A DNA stretch of 53,982 bases. Origin: Clostridiales bacterium. Lineage in GTDB: Bacteria; Bacillota; Clostridia; Lachnospirales; Lachnospiraceae. The DNA lies in assembly GCA_012522735.1 (NCBI GenBank), contig JAAYJU010000047.1:1-53982 (forward strand), read 5' to 3'. Below are positions 1 through 8,254 of the stretch, piece by piece; the stretch's first letter is position 1, and every line of letters begins with the position of its first letter. Under the pieces are notes generated by a model. That model was not told where the DNA came from. It worked only from the letters and a program-made list of their open reading frames with translations, and searched no databases. The translations under genes were made by a program, and so were the position numbers.

Positions 1-127
1 GGTTTTACCTCCTCTAGATATTATTTTTGTTTTAGTGCTTATAACGGAGGTTTTACCTCCTCTAGATATTATTTTTGTTTTAGTGCTTATAACGGAGGTT
101 TTACCTCCTCTAGATATTATTTTTGTT
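1..127. repeat. 48-bp tandem repeat with a GGAGGT/ACCTCC hairpin, 2.6 copies
   Basis: Units begin at 1, 49 and 97, so the period is exactly 48 bp; the third copy stops after about 30 bp, and the first is cut by the window edge. Copies are essentially identical. Each junction holds the perfect hairpin GGAGGT-TTT-ACCTCC followed by an AT-rich, T-rich stretch. Related sequence is found at 6831-6851 (single) and 17921-18000 (two copies, again 48 bp apart). Function unknown; the arms resemble Shine-Dalgarno and anti-Shine-Dalgarno sequence, so an effect on RNA folding or termination is possible. Confidence 0.85.
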
Positions 128-132
128 AATAT

Positions 133-289
133 ATAAGCGGATTAACTCGAAAGTCTTCGACTTTCTCGTTCACACAAAGGTTCAGCTTGCTGAACCGATG
201 CACTTATCCAAGAAAATCACTGTGATTAATTGTAACGCATAGTACGCGTCACAATAATCACATTAATTTTCTTGCACTAATCCGCTTAT
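133..289. other. Large structured element with 12-bp terminal inverted repeats and three internal hairpins
   Basis: ATAAGCGGATTA (133-144) is perfectly repeated in inverse orientation at 278-289. Inside are three hairpins: 148-168 (GAAAGTC/GACTTTC), 179-196 (GGTTCAGC/GCTGAACC) and a long one at 210-273 (AAGAAAAT plus GTGATTA plus ATTGT arms). The whole folds as a multibranched structure. The stop codon of the TrmH-type gene (286-288) lies inside the right terminal arm, so the element forms that gene's 3' end. It could be a noncoding RNA domain, a 3' UTR structure or a MITE-like insertion. It is not a tRNA. Confidence 0.6.
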
Positions 290-1029
290 CGTGTAAATTC
301 ATACACTCCAATCCCTACCGCTATGGTAAGGTTAAGGGAATCCACATCAGATGTCTGTGGTATCATGATGCTTGTTCCAGCATTAAGAAAAGAATCATCC
401 AAACCCCTAGCTTCATTCCCAAATACAAGAGAAAAAAGCTTGGATTTTGGGCAATCCTTAATATTCATCGTATGCTCTTCATTTATCATAAAGGTAAATA
501 CATCGTGCTTACTATAGAGCTTGCGGTATTCATCATAAGAGTTAAAGAGCTGAAAGTTTAGCTTAAAAAGCGCACCCATTGAGGCCCTAACACTCTTTGG
601 ATTAAAGATATCCGCTCCGGGAAGGATTATGGCTATATCATATATCCCAAATCCAACTATAGTTCTTAGAATTGTTCCCAGATTTCCCATGTTGCTCGGA
701 TTAACTAATACGATATGAGGGCTATCCTTTGCTAGCTCACAGCTATATTTTTCAAATATACCAGCCACATAACAATTATTCTTGTCGCTAAGCCTTCCAA
801 TTAGCTTATCATTCATTTCCAGAGGAATATTATATCTTGCACATAGAGTCCTCAAACTGTCTGTATCAGTATAGCTTGAATGCATCAGTACCTTATATAC
901 TAGCTCGGGTTTGCTTAAGATAAGCTCATATGTGGGAAATGCACCAAGCGTATAAGAATAAGATGCCTCTCTTTTATAAGGCTTTATCTGTATATGCTCT
1001 ATAGGTCTGCCTTTGTCGCTTCCTTCCAT
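286..1029 (-). CDS. TrmH/SpoU-family RNA 2'-O-methyltransferase
   Basis: A 247-residue protein with the three SPOUT motifs: motif 1 around residues 110-122 (NPSNMGNLGTILR), motif 2 LVFGNEARGL at 201-210 and motif 3 at 223-240 ending SLNLTIAVGI. The first ~100 residues fit the small substrate-binding domain of group-3 TrmH proteins. It should transfer a methyl group from S-adenosylmethionine to a ribose 2'-OH in rRNA or tRNA; the exact nucleotide cannot be told. It is the last gene of a minus-strand operon, 21 bp after the epimerase-like gene. Its stop codon falls inside the terminal arm of the structured element at 133-289. Confidence 0.88.
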   Translation of the reverse strand: MEGSDKGRPIEHIQIKPYKREASYSYTLGAFPTYELILSKPELVYKVLMHSSYTDTDSLRTLCARYNIPLEMNDKLIGRLSDKNNCYVAGIFEKYSCELAKDSPHIVLVNPSNMGNLGTILRTIVGFGIYDIAIILPGADIFNPKSVRASMGALFKLNFQLFNSYDEYRKLYSKHDVFTFMINEEHTMNIKDCPKSKLFSLVFGNEARGLDDSFLNAGTSIMIPQTSDVDSLNLTIAVGIGVYEFTR

Positions 1030-1050
1030 GGGTCACTCTCTTTCAATTAA

Positions 1051-1887
1051 TCAGATAACAGAAATTCCTTCGTTTCTCGCAACTTGTCTAATAAAGGATG
1101 AAGCCTCCAAATACTCCTCATGGGTGTTAAGATGCTCCACAAACACCGGTATGTCTTCTCCTAGCTTGTCAATAAGGTGAACTATCCTTCTATAGTTAAG
1201 CTTACCCTTACCAGGCATAAGCTCCTTTATAACACACGGATAGGCCTTCTCCATTATTACATCCTTAGCATGGATGCTTTTCGTATATGGACCTAGCTTT
1301 TTAAAGCATTCCTCGATAAATTCCTCGCTTTTTAGGAAACGTATCGGGCTATTAATCATATTGGTAAAGTCAAGATGGACACCAAAGGCCTTACGGTCAA
1401 TATCCTTAATAAGCTTTAAGTAGGAATCGGGAGAATCTGGTATCATCCAGGGCATAGGTTCTAGCGTGTAAAATGTGTACTTTGGATTAACACTATCAAT
1501 TATATCTCTGGTGGTATCAACTATAAGTGTATAAACATCTTCATCGTAGTTTTCTTTATAAAAGCCGTCCCATATCTCTCCCCTTGAGCCTGTGATATTG
1601 ACACAGCAATTAGCCTTTAGCTCATCTGCAAGCGCAAGCCTTTCCTTACAATATTCAATATTTCTTTTTGCTTCTATTTTGTCTAAGGAAATGGGGTTTC
1701 TCCATACTCCCACTTCTCCAATTAATATATTATTATCCTTGGCACATTCTATATATGCTCTCTTTAAGTCATCATCTGCTTCATATCCTATCGGAGCATG
1801 GACCGCGCTATAGTTTAATTCCTTAATCAGAAGTAGCCATTCTCTAGGATTACCATATGGTTTTTTTACTTCTCCTCCGATTCTCAT
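1051..1887 (-). CDS. Sugar phosphate isomerase/epimerase-like TIM-barrel protein
   Basis: A 278-residue protein of the xylose-isomerase-like (AP endonuclease 2) TIM-barrel superfamily. Candidate metal ligands follow the family order: Glu in YTLEPMPW, His/Asp in HLDFTNM, His in SIHAKDV and Glu in VFVEHLNTHEEY. Such proteins isomerise or epimerise keto-sugars or inositol intermediates; the substrate cannot be deduced. Its ATG overlaps the stop of the upstream degV-like gene by 4 bp (ATGA), which indicates translational coupling. No signal peptide is visible, so it should be cytoplasmic. Confidence 0.8.
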   Translation of the reverse strand: MRIGGEVKKPYGNPREWLLLIKELNYSAVHAPIGYEADDDLKRAYIECAKDNNILIGEVGVWRNPISLDKIEAKRNIEYCKERLALADELKANCCVNITGSRGEIWDGFYKENYDEDVYTLIVDTTRDIIDSVNPKYTFYTLEPMPWMIPDSPDSYLKLIKDIDRKAFGVHLDFTNMINSPIRFLKSEEFIEECFKKLGPYTKSIHAKDVIMEKAYPCVIKELMPGKGKLNYRRIVHLIDKLGEDIPVFVEHLNTHEEYLEASSFIRQVARNEGISVI

Positions 1888-2756
1888 TGCTTCCTCCCCA
1901 TATATACCAAGGCTAACATTCCGGGACCGGTATGGGACCCGATGATTGGGCCTATCTGAGCTATTATTACATCCTTGACAACATTCTTTCTTAGAATCTG
2001 ATCCTTAAGTATCCTAGCCTGCTCTAAATTATCTGCATGACCTACCACTACTGTCTGTGAAGATAAATCATTTCCCTCTGTGATCATCTTGGATATCAAA
2101 AACTCCATCTCAGCTTTGCTTCCCCGAATCTTTGAAACAACCACCAGCTTCCCCTCTTCATCGGTGCTTAATACCGGACGGATTTTAAGTGCTGTACCTA
2201 CTACCGCTTCGATGGAGGTGACTCTTCCTCCTCTTTTAAGGTGGAACAAATCTCTTACAGTAAACCAATGACGGGAATTATACTTATGTTCTTCAACCCA
2301 GGTCTTTAGCTCATCAATATTCATGCCATCCTTCTTAAGTAAGGCTGCATGAAGTACCAATAAGCCCTCACCTATAGATGCACATTTTGAATCAATACAA
2401 TATATCTTCCTGTCAGGATATTCCCTAATGAGCTCATCCACGACCAACTGTGCACCACTATATGTACTACTAAGCCCTGATGAAAATCCAATATATAAAA
2501 TATCCAACTCTTTATCTAAAATATTCTTGAAGTATTCTGTGAAAACTGCTGGTGTTATCTGAGATGTATGGGTATCGGCACCAGCCCTTAAACCCTCATA
2601 AAATTCTTCTATACTAAGCTCCTTTTCATCCGGATGGTAATTGTAGGCAACATCATTAATATCTACTCCCATGGGTATTACACTTAATCCATATTCTTCT
2701 ATTATGGAGTATGGTAAGTCTAATGTCGCATCACTTACTATAATATAATCACGCAT
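1884..2756 (-). CDS. DegV family fatty-acid-binding protein
   Basis: A 290-residue DegV protein. It has the N-terminal SDATLDLP motif, the ligand-contacting FSSGLSSTY loop near residues 94-102 and the C-terminal IGPIIGSHTGPGMLAL segment. DegV-type proteins (FakB in staphylococci) bind a fatty acid and present it to the kinase FakA for phosphorylation and phospholipid synthesis. No fakA is in this window, so partnership is inferred. It is the first gene of the operon; the roughly 210-bp gap to the divergent mntP gene should carry promoters for both. Confidence 0.9.
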   Translation of the reverse strand: MRDYIIVSDATLDLPYSIIEEYGLSVIPMGVDINDVAYNYHPDEKELSIEEFYEGLRAGADTHTSQITPAVFTEYFKNILDKELDILYIGFSSGLSSTYSGAQLVVDELIREYPDRKIYCIDSKCASIGEGLLVLHAALLKKDGMNIDELKTWVEEHKYNSRHWFTVRDLFHLKRGGRVTSIEAVVGTALKIRPVLSTDEEGKLVVVSKIRGSKAEMEFLISKMITEGNDLSSQTVVVGHADNLEQARILKDQILRKNVVKDVIIAQIGPIIGSHTGPGMLALVYMGRKQ

Positions 2757-2907
2757 CTTAATCTCTCCTAAAAAGAATCATTCTATAAAACATTTTATAC
2801 GATTATAGTCCTCTTAGCAAGTGATTATAAACCACTTATGATTATAATTTATTTTTAATTGATATCACTTGTGAGTGTAATTATCTTTTGATTATATAAA
2901 AAGACAT

Positions 2908-2937
2908 TTACATTCTCTATAGTATTGATTTATAATG
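2908..2937 (+). promoter_or_regulatory. Probable sigma-A promoter of the mntP-like gene
   Basis: TTTACA (2908-2913) and TATAAT (2932-2937) are 18 bp apart, 32 bp before the ATG at 2970. GAAAGG at 2956-2961 serves as ribosome binding site. No yybP-ykoY (Mn) riboswitch fold and no clear MntR box were seen. Confidence 0.5.
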
Positions 2938-2969
2938 GTTATCAGCGATAATAATGAAAGGCATAGACA

Positions 2970-3539
2970 ATGGATTTTATAACACAGATATTACTCGGCT
3001 TTTGCTTGGCTACAGATGCCTTTGCAGTATCTATATCAAATGGTATGTGTAGCTATAAGGTAACAAAAAAAAATGTACTTTCTACCGCCTTTACTTTTGG
3101 ATTCTTTCAAGGTATCATGCCTATACTAGGCTTTATATTTGGTAATCGATTTACTGGCGTAATATCTAGGTATCAGCATTTTATTGCTCTCTTCTTACTT
3201 GGTGCAATTGGCCTTAATATGATTGTTGATGCTGTCAAAGATAAGAAAAACCCGGAGGGTGTATGTAAAGCTAGAAATGTCTTTGCCTCCAAAAATCTTA
3301 TTATTCAGGGTATTGCTACCAGTATAGATGCTTTGGCTGTTGGAGTAAGCCTAGCTGCTTTGGATGCCAATATTACAACCACTGCGCTTCTTATTGGCAC
3401 CATTACATTCTTCTGTTGTTCATTTGGAGTATACATAGGTAGAAAATTCGGTCTACTTTTAGGTATCAGGGCAAAATTTGGTGGAGGAATCCTTTTAATA
3501 TTATTAGGAATCAAGATATTTGTTGAAAATATAATATAG
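2970..3539 (+). CDS. mntP: MntP-like manganese efflux pump
   Basis: A 189-residue polytopic membrane protein of the MntP/YtaF family with about six predicted helices. Both diagnostic internal-repeat motifs are present: ATDAFAVSISNGM (15-27) and ATSIDALAVGVSLA (about 111-124), whose Asp residues are needed for transport in characterised MntP. It should export excess Mn(II) across the cytoplasmic membrane. Length matches the family. The gene is divergent from degV and starts a short plus-strand group. The cation is assigned by family only; close YtaF relatives have less certain roles. Confidence 0.82.
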   Translation: MDFITQILLGFCLATDAFAVSISNGMCSYKVTKKNVLSTAFTFGFFQGIMPILGFIFGNRFTGVISRYQHFIALFLLGAIGLNMIVDAVKDKKNPEGVCKARNVFASKNLIIQGIATSIDALAVGVSLAALDANITTTALLIGTITFFCCSFGVYIGRKFGLLLGIRAKFGGGILLILLGIKIFVENII

Positions 3540-3598
3540 AAGAAAAAAACAAAGATCTATCTTATATAGGTTGAAGACATCTTTATTGAGGGAATAAT

Positions 3599-3952
3599 AT
3601 GAATAAAAGAACACTTATTACAATTGGCAAATGGTTTCTATTAGCTATTCTTGCTTCTGGTAATTTCATGGCTTATATGATAAATGAAACCAGGATTAAT
3701 ATTATTCTGGTTATTGTAATACTTGTTTATGGTACCTATGAGTTCTTTAATTCGCTTTCAGGTAAGAATCTAAACCTGAATTTCAAGCTCTATCTTTTTT
3801 TCTTTTATATGCTATCTAATATCAGCCTTATCTTAGGGCTTAGAGCGCTTATGTCAGATCAATTTCAGATGGTCATTATGTGTCTCTTGTTCTTGATAGG
3901 CGATATTATACTTATACTTTATATGCTACATAAGAGTACTACTAAGGAATAG
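3599..3952 (+). CDS. Small four-helix membrane protein, function unknown
   Basis: A 117-residue protein made almost entirely of hydrophobic helices, roughly residues 7-26, 31-50, 63-82 and 87-109, with a lysine-containing tail (HKSTTKE). No signal peptide, catalytic motif or recognisable family was found. GAGGGAATAAT just before the ATG provides a plausible ribosome binding site. It lies 59 bp after mntP and 31 bp before the HAD phosphatase in the same direction. Confidence 0.65.
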   Translation: MNKRTLITIGKWFLLAILASGNFMAYMINETRINIILVIVILVYGTYEFFNSLSGKNLNLNFKLYLFFFYMLSNISLILGLRALMSDQFQMVIMCLLFLIGDIILILYMLHKSTTKE

Positions 3953-3983
3953 TCATATATGTTATAATATTATAAAAGATTGG

Positions 3984-4844
3984 ATGAAACAAATGAAAAC
4001 ACTCTATATCTCTGATCTAGACGGAACACTACTTAGTCCTAATGTTACCCTAACAAAGAGAACCGTTAGTATTCTTAATGATTTAATGAGCCAAGGCCTG
4101 CTATTTACTGTGGCTACTGCCAGAAGCATAGCATCAGTAAAACATATATTAAAGGATCTTGAGCTTACTCTACCAATTATATTAATGAATGGGGTATGTA
4201 TTTATGACCCACTTAAAAAGAACTATGTCAAGGTAGAATCCTTTGGTAGAGAAGATGTGAGCAAACTAATCTCCATGATTGAAGAAAATCATCTAAAGGG
4301 CTTCTTATATACCGTAAAAAATGGCAAGCTTGCAACCTATTATGAAGAACTAAGCAATAAGGCTCTTAAGGATTTTCATGATGAGCGAGTTAGCAAATAC
4401 AACAAATCCTTTATACAGATTGATGATTTTTCATCGCTTGTAGATGAACCTTTAATATATTTTACTTTAATGGATTATAAGGAGAACTTAGAGCAGCTTA
4501 ACGAAATTGCTAAAGAGCTCCCTAATATAAACAGCGTCTTCTATAAGGATAATTATTCTAAGAATATGTGGTATCTTGAGATCTTTTCAAAGAATACATC
4601 AAAATATCATGCCGTGCAATTTCTTCGTAACCATCTCTCTTTAGATACCATTGTAGGCTTTGGAGACAATCAGAATGATATGGCACTTTTTGACGCCTGT
4701 GACAAAAGCTACGCTGTAGAAAACGCCATATATGATCTAAAGCTAAGAGCAGATGGTATTATTGGAAGAAACACCGATGACGCTGTGGCAATCTGGCTCA
4801 ATAGTAATGGTTTAAAAACACGAAAGGAGAATAACTATGAATAA
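3984..4844 (+). CDS. Cof-type HAD-superfamily phosphatase
   Basis: A 286-residue Cof/YkrA-type HAD hydrolase. Motif I is DLDGTL (nucleophile Asp11, acid/base Asp13); the C-terminal motif is GFGDNQNDMALFD, and a C2-type cap lies between. The family dephosphorylates small sugar phosphates and cofactors such as pyridoxal phosphate or FMN; specificity is not predictable. The ATG at 3993 is an alternative start. The stop overlaps the aldo/keto reductase start by 8 bp, so the two are co-translated. Confidence 0.85.
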   Translation: MKQMKTLYISDLDGTLLSPNVTLTKRTVSILNDLMSQGLLFTVATARSIASVKHILKDLELTLPIILMNGVCIYDPLKKNYVKVESFGREDVSKLISMIEENHLKGFLYTVKNGKLATYYEELSNKALKDFHDERVSKYNKSFIQIDDFSSLVDEPLIYFTLMDYKENLEQLNEIAKELPNINSVFYKDNYSKNMWYLEIFSKNTSKYHAVQFLRNHLSLDTIVGFGDNQNDMALFDACDKSYAVENAIYDLKLRADGIIGRNTDDAVAIWLNSNGLKTRKENNYE

Positions 4845-5685
4845 TATTCAAGACTCTTATATTTTATCAAATGGTAATAAAATCCCCTGCGTAGCCTTCG
4901 GTACATGGAAGCTTCCTGAGGCTGATACTACCGTAGATACCGTTAAGACCGCCATTGATTGCGGTTACAGGCATATAGATACAGCATTTAGCTATTATAA
5001 TGAGGTGTCTGTAGGTAAAGCAGTACGGACCTGCGGTTTAAAAAGAAATGAGCTATTTGTTACAACTAAGTTAAGTAATGACAGCCATGGCTATGAGAAC
5101 ACCTTAAAAGAATTTGAAATGTCCATGGATAATTTAGGTATTGATTATGTAGACTTGTATTTAATACATTGGCCCAGACCACTGTCCATTCGAGATAGAT
5201 GGAAAGAACTTAATGAAGGCACTTGGAAGGCCTTTGAGGAGTTATATAATGCCGGTAAAATAAAAGCTATCGGTGTTAGTAACTTTTTAGACACTCATTT
5301 GGAGGTGCTATTAGATACAGCGACTATTGCTCCCATGGTCAATCAACTGGAGCTACATCCCCAATATGTACAAAGTGATGTTGTAGAGTATTGTAAGAAT
5401 CGTAGAATGATTGTAGAAGCCTGGAGTCCGCTTTTAAAGGGCGATTTTAGTCATCCTGTTCTAATTGAAATCTCCAAAAAGTATAATAAGTCCGTAGCTC
5501 AGATATTGCTTCGTTGGAGCATCCAGCATGGTTTCCTGCCTCTTCCTAAGGCATCGAAAAAGGAGAGAATGTTGGAGAACGCCGATATATTTAACTTTGA
5601 CCTTTCAGAGGCAGATATTGAAGCCATGAAAGCGCTAGAAGTCCTTGGCAGAACCGGTGCCCATCCCGATACAGCAGAATTTTAA
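4837..5685 (+). CDS. Aldo/keto reductase
   Basis: A 282-residue cytoplasmic NADPH-dependent oxidoreductase. The catalytic tetrad of the AKR family is visible as Asp48 (RHIDTA), Tyr53 (SYYNE), Lys78 (TTKLS) and His111 (LIHWPRP). The C-terminal half has GVSNF, NQLELHP and the NADP-binding PLPKASKKERM segment. The family reduces aldehydes, ketones and 2,5-diketo-gluconate-like substrates. GGAGAATAACT before the ATG is the ribosome binding site, inside the end of the HAD gene. Transcription should end at the hairpin at 5686-5773. Confidence 0.9.
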   Translation: MNNIQDSYILSNGNKIPCVAFGTWKLPEADTTVDTVKTAIDCGYRHIDTAFSYYNEVSVGKAVRTCGLKRNELFVTTKLSNDSHGYENTLKEFEMSMDNLGIDYVDLYLIHWPRPLSIRDRWKELNEGTWKAFEELYNAGKIKAIGVSNFLDTHLEVLLDTATIAPMVNQLELHPQYVQSDVVEYCKNRRMIVEAWSPLLKGDFSHPVLIEISKKYNKSVAQILLRWSIQHGFLPLPKASKKERMLENADIFNFDLSEADIEAMKALEVLGRTGAHPDTAEF

Positions 5686-5773
5686 AGAAGGTGCTGTCAC
5701 AAAATTGCATCAGGAGGTTACTTACCTACCCGTAATGCAACCTCCTGTAATTTATTTTGTGACAACACCTTCT
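5686..5773. terminator. Long bidirectional hairpin terminator with an inner stem-loop
   Basis: The outer stem pairs AGAAGGTGCTGTCACAAAAT (5686-5705) with 5754-5773, with one mismatch. An inner stem pairs AGGAGGTT (5712-5719) with AACCTCCT (5739-5746). It sits between the convergent aldo/keto reductase and asnA genes and starts one base after the stop codon. On the minus strand the loop begins GCATTACGGGTA, similar to the terminators at 17324 and 38146. Confidence 0.8.
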
Positions 5774-5782
5774 TATATCTTT

Positions 5783-6790
5783 CTATAATAGTGGAATTCC
5801 GCTTTTTTCTGCATCCTCTATAGTCTGGTCAGGCCATACGGATGCCTGCACTTCACCGATATGGGCTTTACGCAGATAAAACATACATATCCTAGACTGA
5901 CCAATTCCCCCTCCGACTGTATAGGGTAGTTCCTTGTTTAATAATGCCTTCTGGAATGGATACTCGGCTCTGTCCATACACCCACTTAGCATAAGCTGTT
6001 CTCTTAAGGAATTCTCATCTACACGAATACCCATTGAAGATAATTCAAGGGCAATATCTAATATAGGATAATATACGATAATGTCTCCGTTTAGCTTCCA
6101 GTCATCATAGTCCGGTGCTCTCCCATCATGAGGCTTTCCTGATGCCAATACTCCACCTATTTGCATGATAAATACAGCACCCTTTTCCTTAGCTATATCA
6201 TGCTCTCTCTCTTTTGGAGTAAGATTAGGGTAACGGTCTTCTAGCTCCTGTGAGCTTATGAAGAATATTTCCTCAGGTAGAATCTCACCAGTGTAGCTAT
6301 ATTTACCAGAAATATATTTCTCAGTATTTTTAAGAGCATTATATACCAGCCCAACAATTTCCTTTAGGGTCTCTTCATTTCTATCACTTTTATTAATTAT
6401 CTTTTCCCAATCCCATTGGTCTACATATATAGAATGGATATTATCGGTATCCTCGTCTCTGCGTATAGCATTCATATCAGTATACAAGCCTTCTCCTACC
6501 GAAAACCCATATTTCTTTAGTGCTAAGCGCTTCCATTTTGCAAGGGAGTGAACGATTTCTACTATAGCATCATTTTGCTCCTTTACTCCAAATGCAACAG
6601 GCCTTTCAACTCCGCTAAGGTTATCATTTAAGCCGCTTTCTGGCTTGACAAATAAGGGTGATGATACTCTGACAAGATCAAGTTGCTTTGCTAGCTCTCT
6701 TTCAAAAAAGTCCTTTACATCCTTAATGGCAATTTCCGTCTCTTTAATATTTAGCTGTGGCTTATAGCCTTCAGGTACTACAAAATTCAT
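5783..6790 (-). CDS. asnA: Aspartate-ammonia ligase (AsnA-type asparagine synthetase)
   Basis: A 335-residue protein of full AsnA length. The N-terminal region holds [14 protein letters not shown] and [10 protein letters not shown]; class-II-synthetase-like motifs follow ([24 protein letters not shown]) and the C-terminus has [19 protein letters not shown]. It makes asparagine from aspartate, ammonia and ATP. GAGGAGG lies 7 bp before the ATG. The gene stands alone and faces the aldo/keto reductase. The short leader has no T-box; it includes one copy of the GGAGGTTTTA repeat. TATAAT on the minus strand near 6877 is a possible -10 box. Confidence 0.96.
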   Translation of the reverse strand: MNFVVPEGYKPQLNIKETEIAIKDVKDFFERELAKQLDLVRVSSPLFVKPESGLNDNLSGVERPVAFGVKEQNDAIVEIVHSLAKWKRLALKKYGFSVGEGLYTDMNAIRRDEDTDNIHSIYVDQWDWEKIINKSDRNEETLKEIVGLVYNALKNTEKYISGKYSYTGEILPEEIFFISSQELEDRYPNLTPKEREHDIAKEKGAVFIMQIGGVLASGKPHDGRAPDYDDWKLNGDIIVYYPILDIALELSSMGIRVDENSLREQLMLSGCMDRAEYPFQKALLNKELPYTVGGGIGQSRICMFYLRKAHIGEVQASVWPDQTIEDAEKSGIPLL

Positions 6791-6830
6791 GCCAATCCTC
6801 CTCGTATAAATAATAATTTTCTACTATTAA

Positions 6831-6851
6831 TAACGGAGGTTTTATCTTCCC
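6831..6851. repeat. Single degenerate copy of the 48-bp hairpin repeat
   Basis: TAATAACGGAGGTTTTATCTTCC matches the core of the repeat at 1-127, but the right arm is altered (ATCTTCC instead of ACCTCC), so the hairpin is weakened. It lies in the leader of asnA. Confidence 0.55.
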
Positions 6852-6963
6852 AAACCCTATGGATTCCCTCAATTATAGTCTAGAAATAGTAAAAATGAAT
6901 ATGTAGCACATTTTACAATCAACTGCTTACTTTGTCAACTAAAAAACATCTAAATCGGGGTTA

Positions 6964-6993
6964 GGTACGGTGCCAGGTACGGTACCTGATACC
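6964..6993. repeat. GGTGCCAGGTACC-type palindromic repeat (REP-like)
   Basis: A cluster of overlapping partial palindromes built from GGTACGGTGCCAGGTAC and GGTACCTGATACC. Related clusters occur at 16696-16723 and 29717-29729. All three are intergenic. The pattern resembles short palindromes dispersed in many Firmicutes genomes. Confidence 0.5.
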
Positions 6994-7005
6994 AATAAAA
7001 TGAAA

Positions 7006-7036
7006 ATAGTGCTACCCGATCGAAAGGCAGCACTAT
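7006..7036 (-). terminator. Rho-independent terminator of the mmsB operon
   Basis: Read on the minus strand, ATAGTGCT pairs with AGCACTAT around a 15-nt loop and is followed by TTTCATTTT. It lies about 40 bp after the mmsB stop. Confidence 0.65.
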
Positions 7037-7078
7037 CCCCGAAAAGTAAAAGGAGAGTATTATGTTTACTATTATTGA

Positions 7079-8251
7079 TTAATTATTTTTCTTCTTTGAT
7101 ACCACATCGAATATTACAGCACCAAGAAGAACCATACCCTTTACAACCTTTTGCCAGTTGGCATCAACTCCCATGATAGACATACCAAGGTTGATTACGC
7201 CCATAAGTAATGCACCGATGATAACTCCAGATACCTTTCCTGTTCCGCCATATGCGGAAGCTCCACCGATAAAGCAGGATCCAATTGCATCCATTTCATA
7301 GTTCTGACCGTATGTAGGCTGTGCAGAGGTAAGTCTGGCTATTGTCATCATTCCGACAAGTGCAGACAAAAAGCCCATATTAGTATATGCTAGGAAGTAT
7401 ATTCTGTTTGTATTAATACCTGAAAGCTTTGCTGCCTTCTCATTGCCACCCACCGCATAAAAATGGCGGCCTAATATAGTCTTTGAAGTTATATATCCAT
7501 ATATTAAGACTACAATCGCTACAATAACCATAGCTGTAGGAATACCTTTATGTCTAGAAAGCTGATAGGAAAATGCTAAGATTACTGCACATATAATAGC
7601 AGATTTGATTAGTGTCCTATTCAATGATTCAGTTTCATATCCTTTTCTTATTTTCTTTATTCTTCCCTTGATCTGAATAAGAATATATAAAACACAAGCA
7701 ATTATACCAGTTACCATGGTTGTAAGGTTAAATCCTTCCATCCCAAATATATCAGGAACATAGCAATCAGCTCCACCGCCAAATAATCGAATAAATGTCG
7801 AATTCGTAAGTGACACGGTCAAGCCCTGCAACACTACATTGGAAAGACCTCTGAATATAAGCATACCTGCCAAGGTAGTAATAAATGGTGGTACCCTTAC
7901 ATAAGCAATCCAGAAACCTTGCCAGGCCCCGATAGCAGTACCTATAATTAGCATAAAAATAACAGCAATAACCCAGTTTACATCCTTATTTTCCATTAAG
8001 GTTGCTCCGACAGCACCTACAAAGCATACAACGGATCCTACTGATAAATCAATGTTTCCGCCTGTTAAGATACAAAGCAACATACCGGTTGCCAATACGA
8101 ATACATATGCATTTTGTGATATTAGGTTAGAAACATTTTGTGGAAGGAGCATTCTTCCTCCCGTCTGCCATACAAAGAATGCAGATATAAGAACTAATGC
8201 TATTATCATTGTATTCGCCTTAATAAATGAAACTACTTTTGCCTTATTCAT
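7079..8251 (-). CDS. mmsB: Sugar ABC transporter permease (MmsB/GguB type)
   Basis: A 390-residue polytopic protein with about ten helices, belonging to the CUT2 permease family. Features include the CILTGGNIDLSVGSVV segment and the GSCFIGGASAYGGTGKV loop, which is highly conserved in RbsC/XylH/GguB proteins. Length matches the GguB (multiple monosaccharide) branch rather than the shorter RbsC. It forms the membrane channel with the ATPase encoded immediately upstream; the ATG is only 3 bp after that stop, with its ribosome binding site inside the ATPase gene. A terminator follows at 7006-7036. Confidence 0.92.
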   Translation of the reverse strand: MNKAKVVSFIKANTMIIALVLISAFFVWQTGGRMLLPQNVSNLISQNAYVFVLATGMLLCILTGGNIDLSVGSVVCFVGAVGATLMENKDVNWVIAVIFMLIIGTAIGAWQGFWIAYVRVPPFITTLAGMLIFRGLSNVVLQGLTVSLTNSTFIRLFGGGADCYVPDIFGMEGFNLTTMVTGIIACVLYILIQIKGRIKKIRKGYETESLNRTLIKSAIICAVILAFSYQLSRHKGIPTAMVIVAIVVLIYGYITSKTILGRHFYAVGGNEKAAKLSGINTNRIYFLAYTNMGFLSALVGMMTIARLTSAQPTYGQNYEMDAIGSCFIGGASAYGGTGKVSGVIIGALLMGVINLGMSIMGVDANWQKVVKGMVLLGAVIFDVVSKKKNN

Positions 8252-8254
8252 TGT

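Noticed and set aside
1-127. CRISPR-like array
   Set aside because: The 48-bp units are contiguous and identical throughout with no unique spacers, and no cas genes are present.
133-289. tRNA or tmRNA cloverleaf
   Set aside because: Three hairpins are enclosed by a stem, but there is no T-loop GTTCGA-type sequence, no CCA-proximal 7-bp acceptor layout and the size is wrong for a tRNA.
2760-2969. Manganese (yybP-ykoY) riboswitch before mntP
   Set aside because: The interval is AT-rich, without the conserved GC-rich paired elements, and the leader from the likely promoter is only about 25 nt.
6791-6900. T-box leader for asnA
   Set aside because: The probable leader is under 100 nt and lacks the T-box sequence and antiterminator stems.
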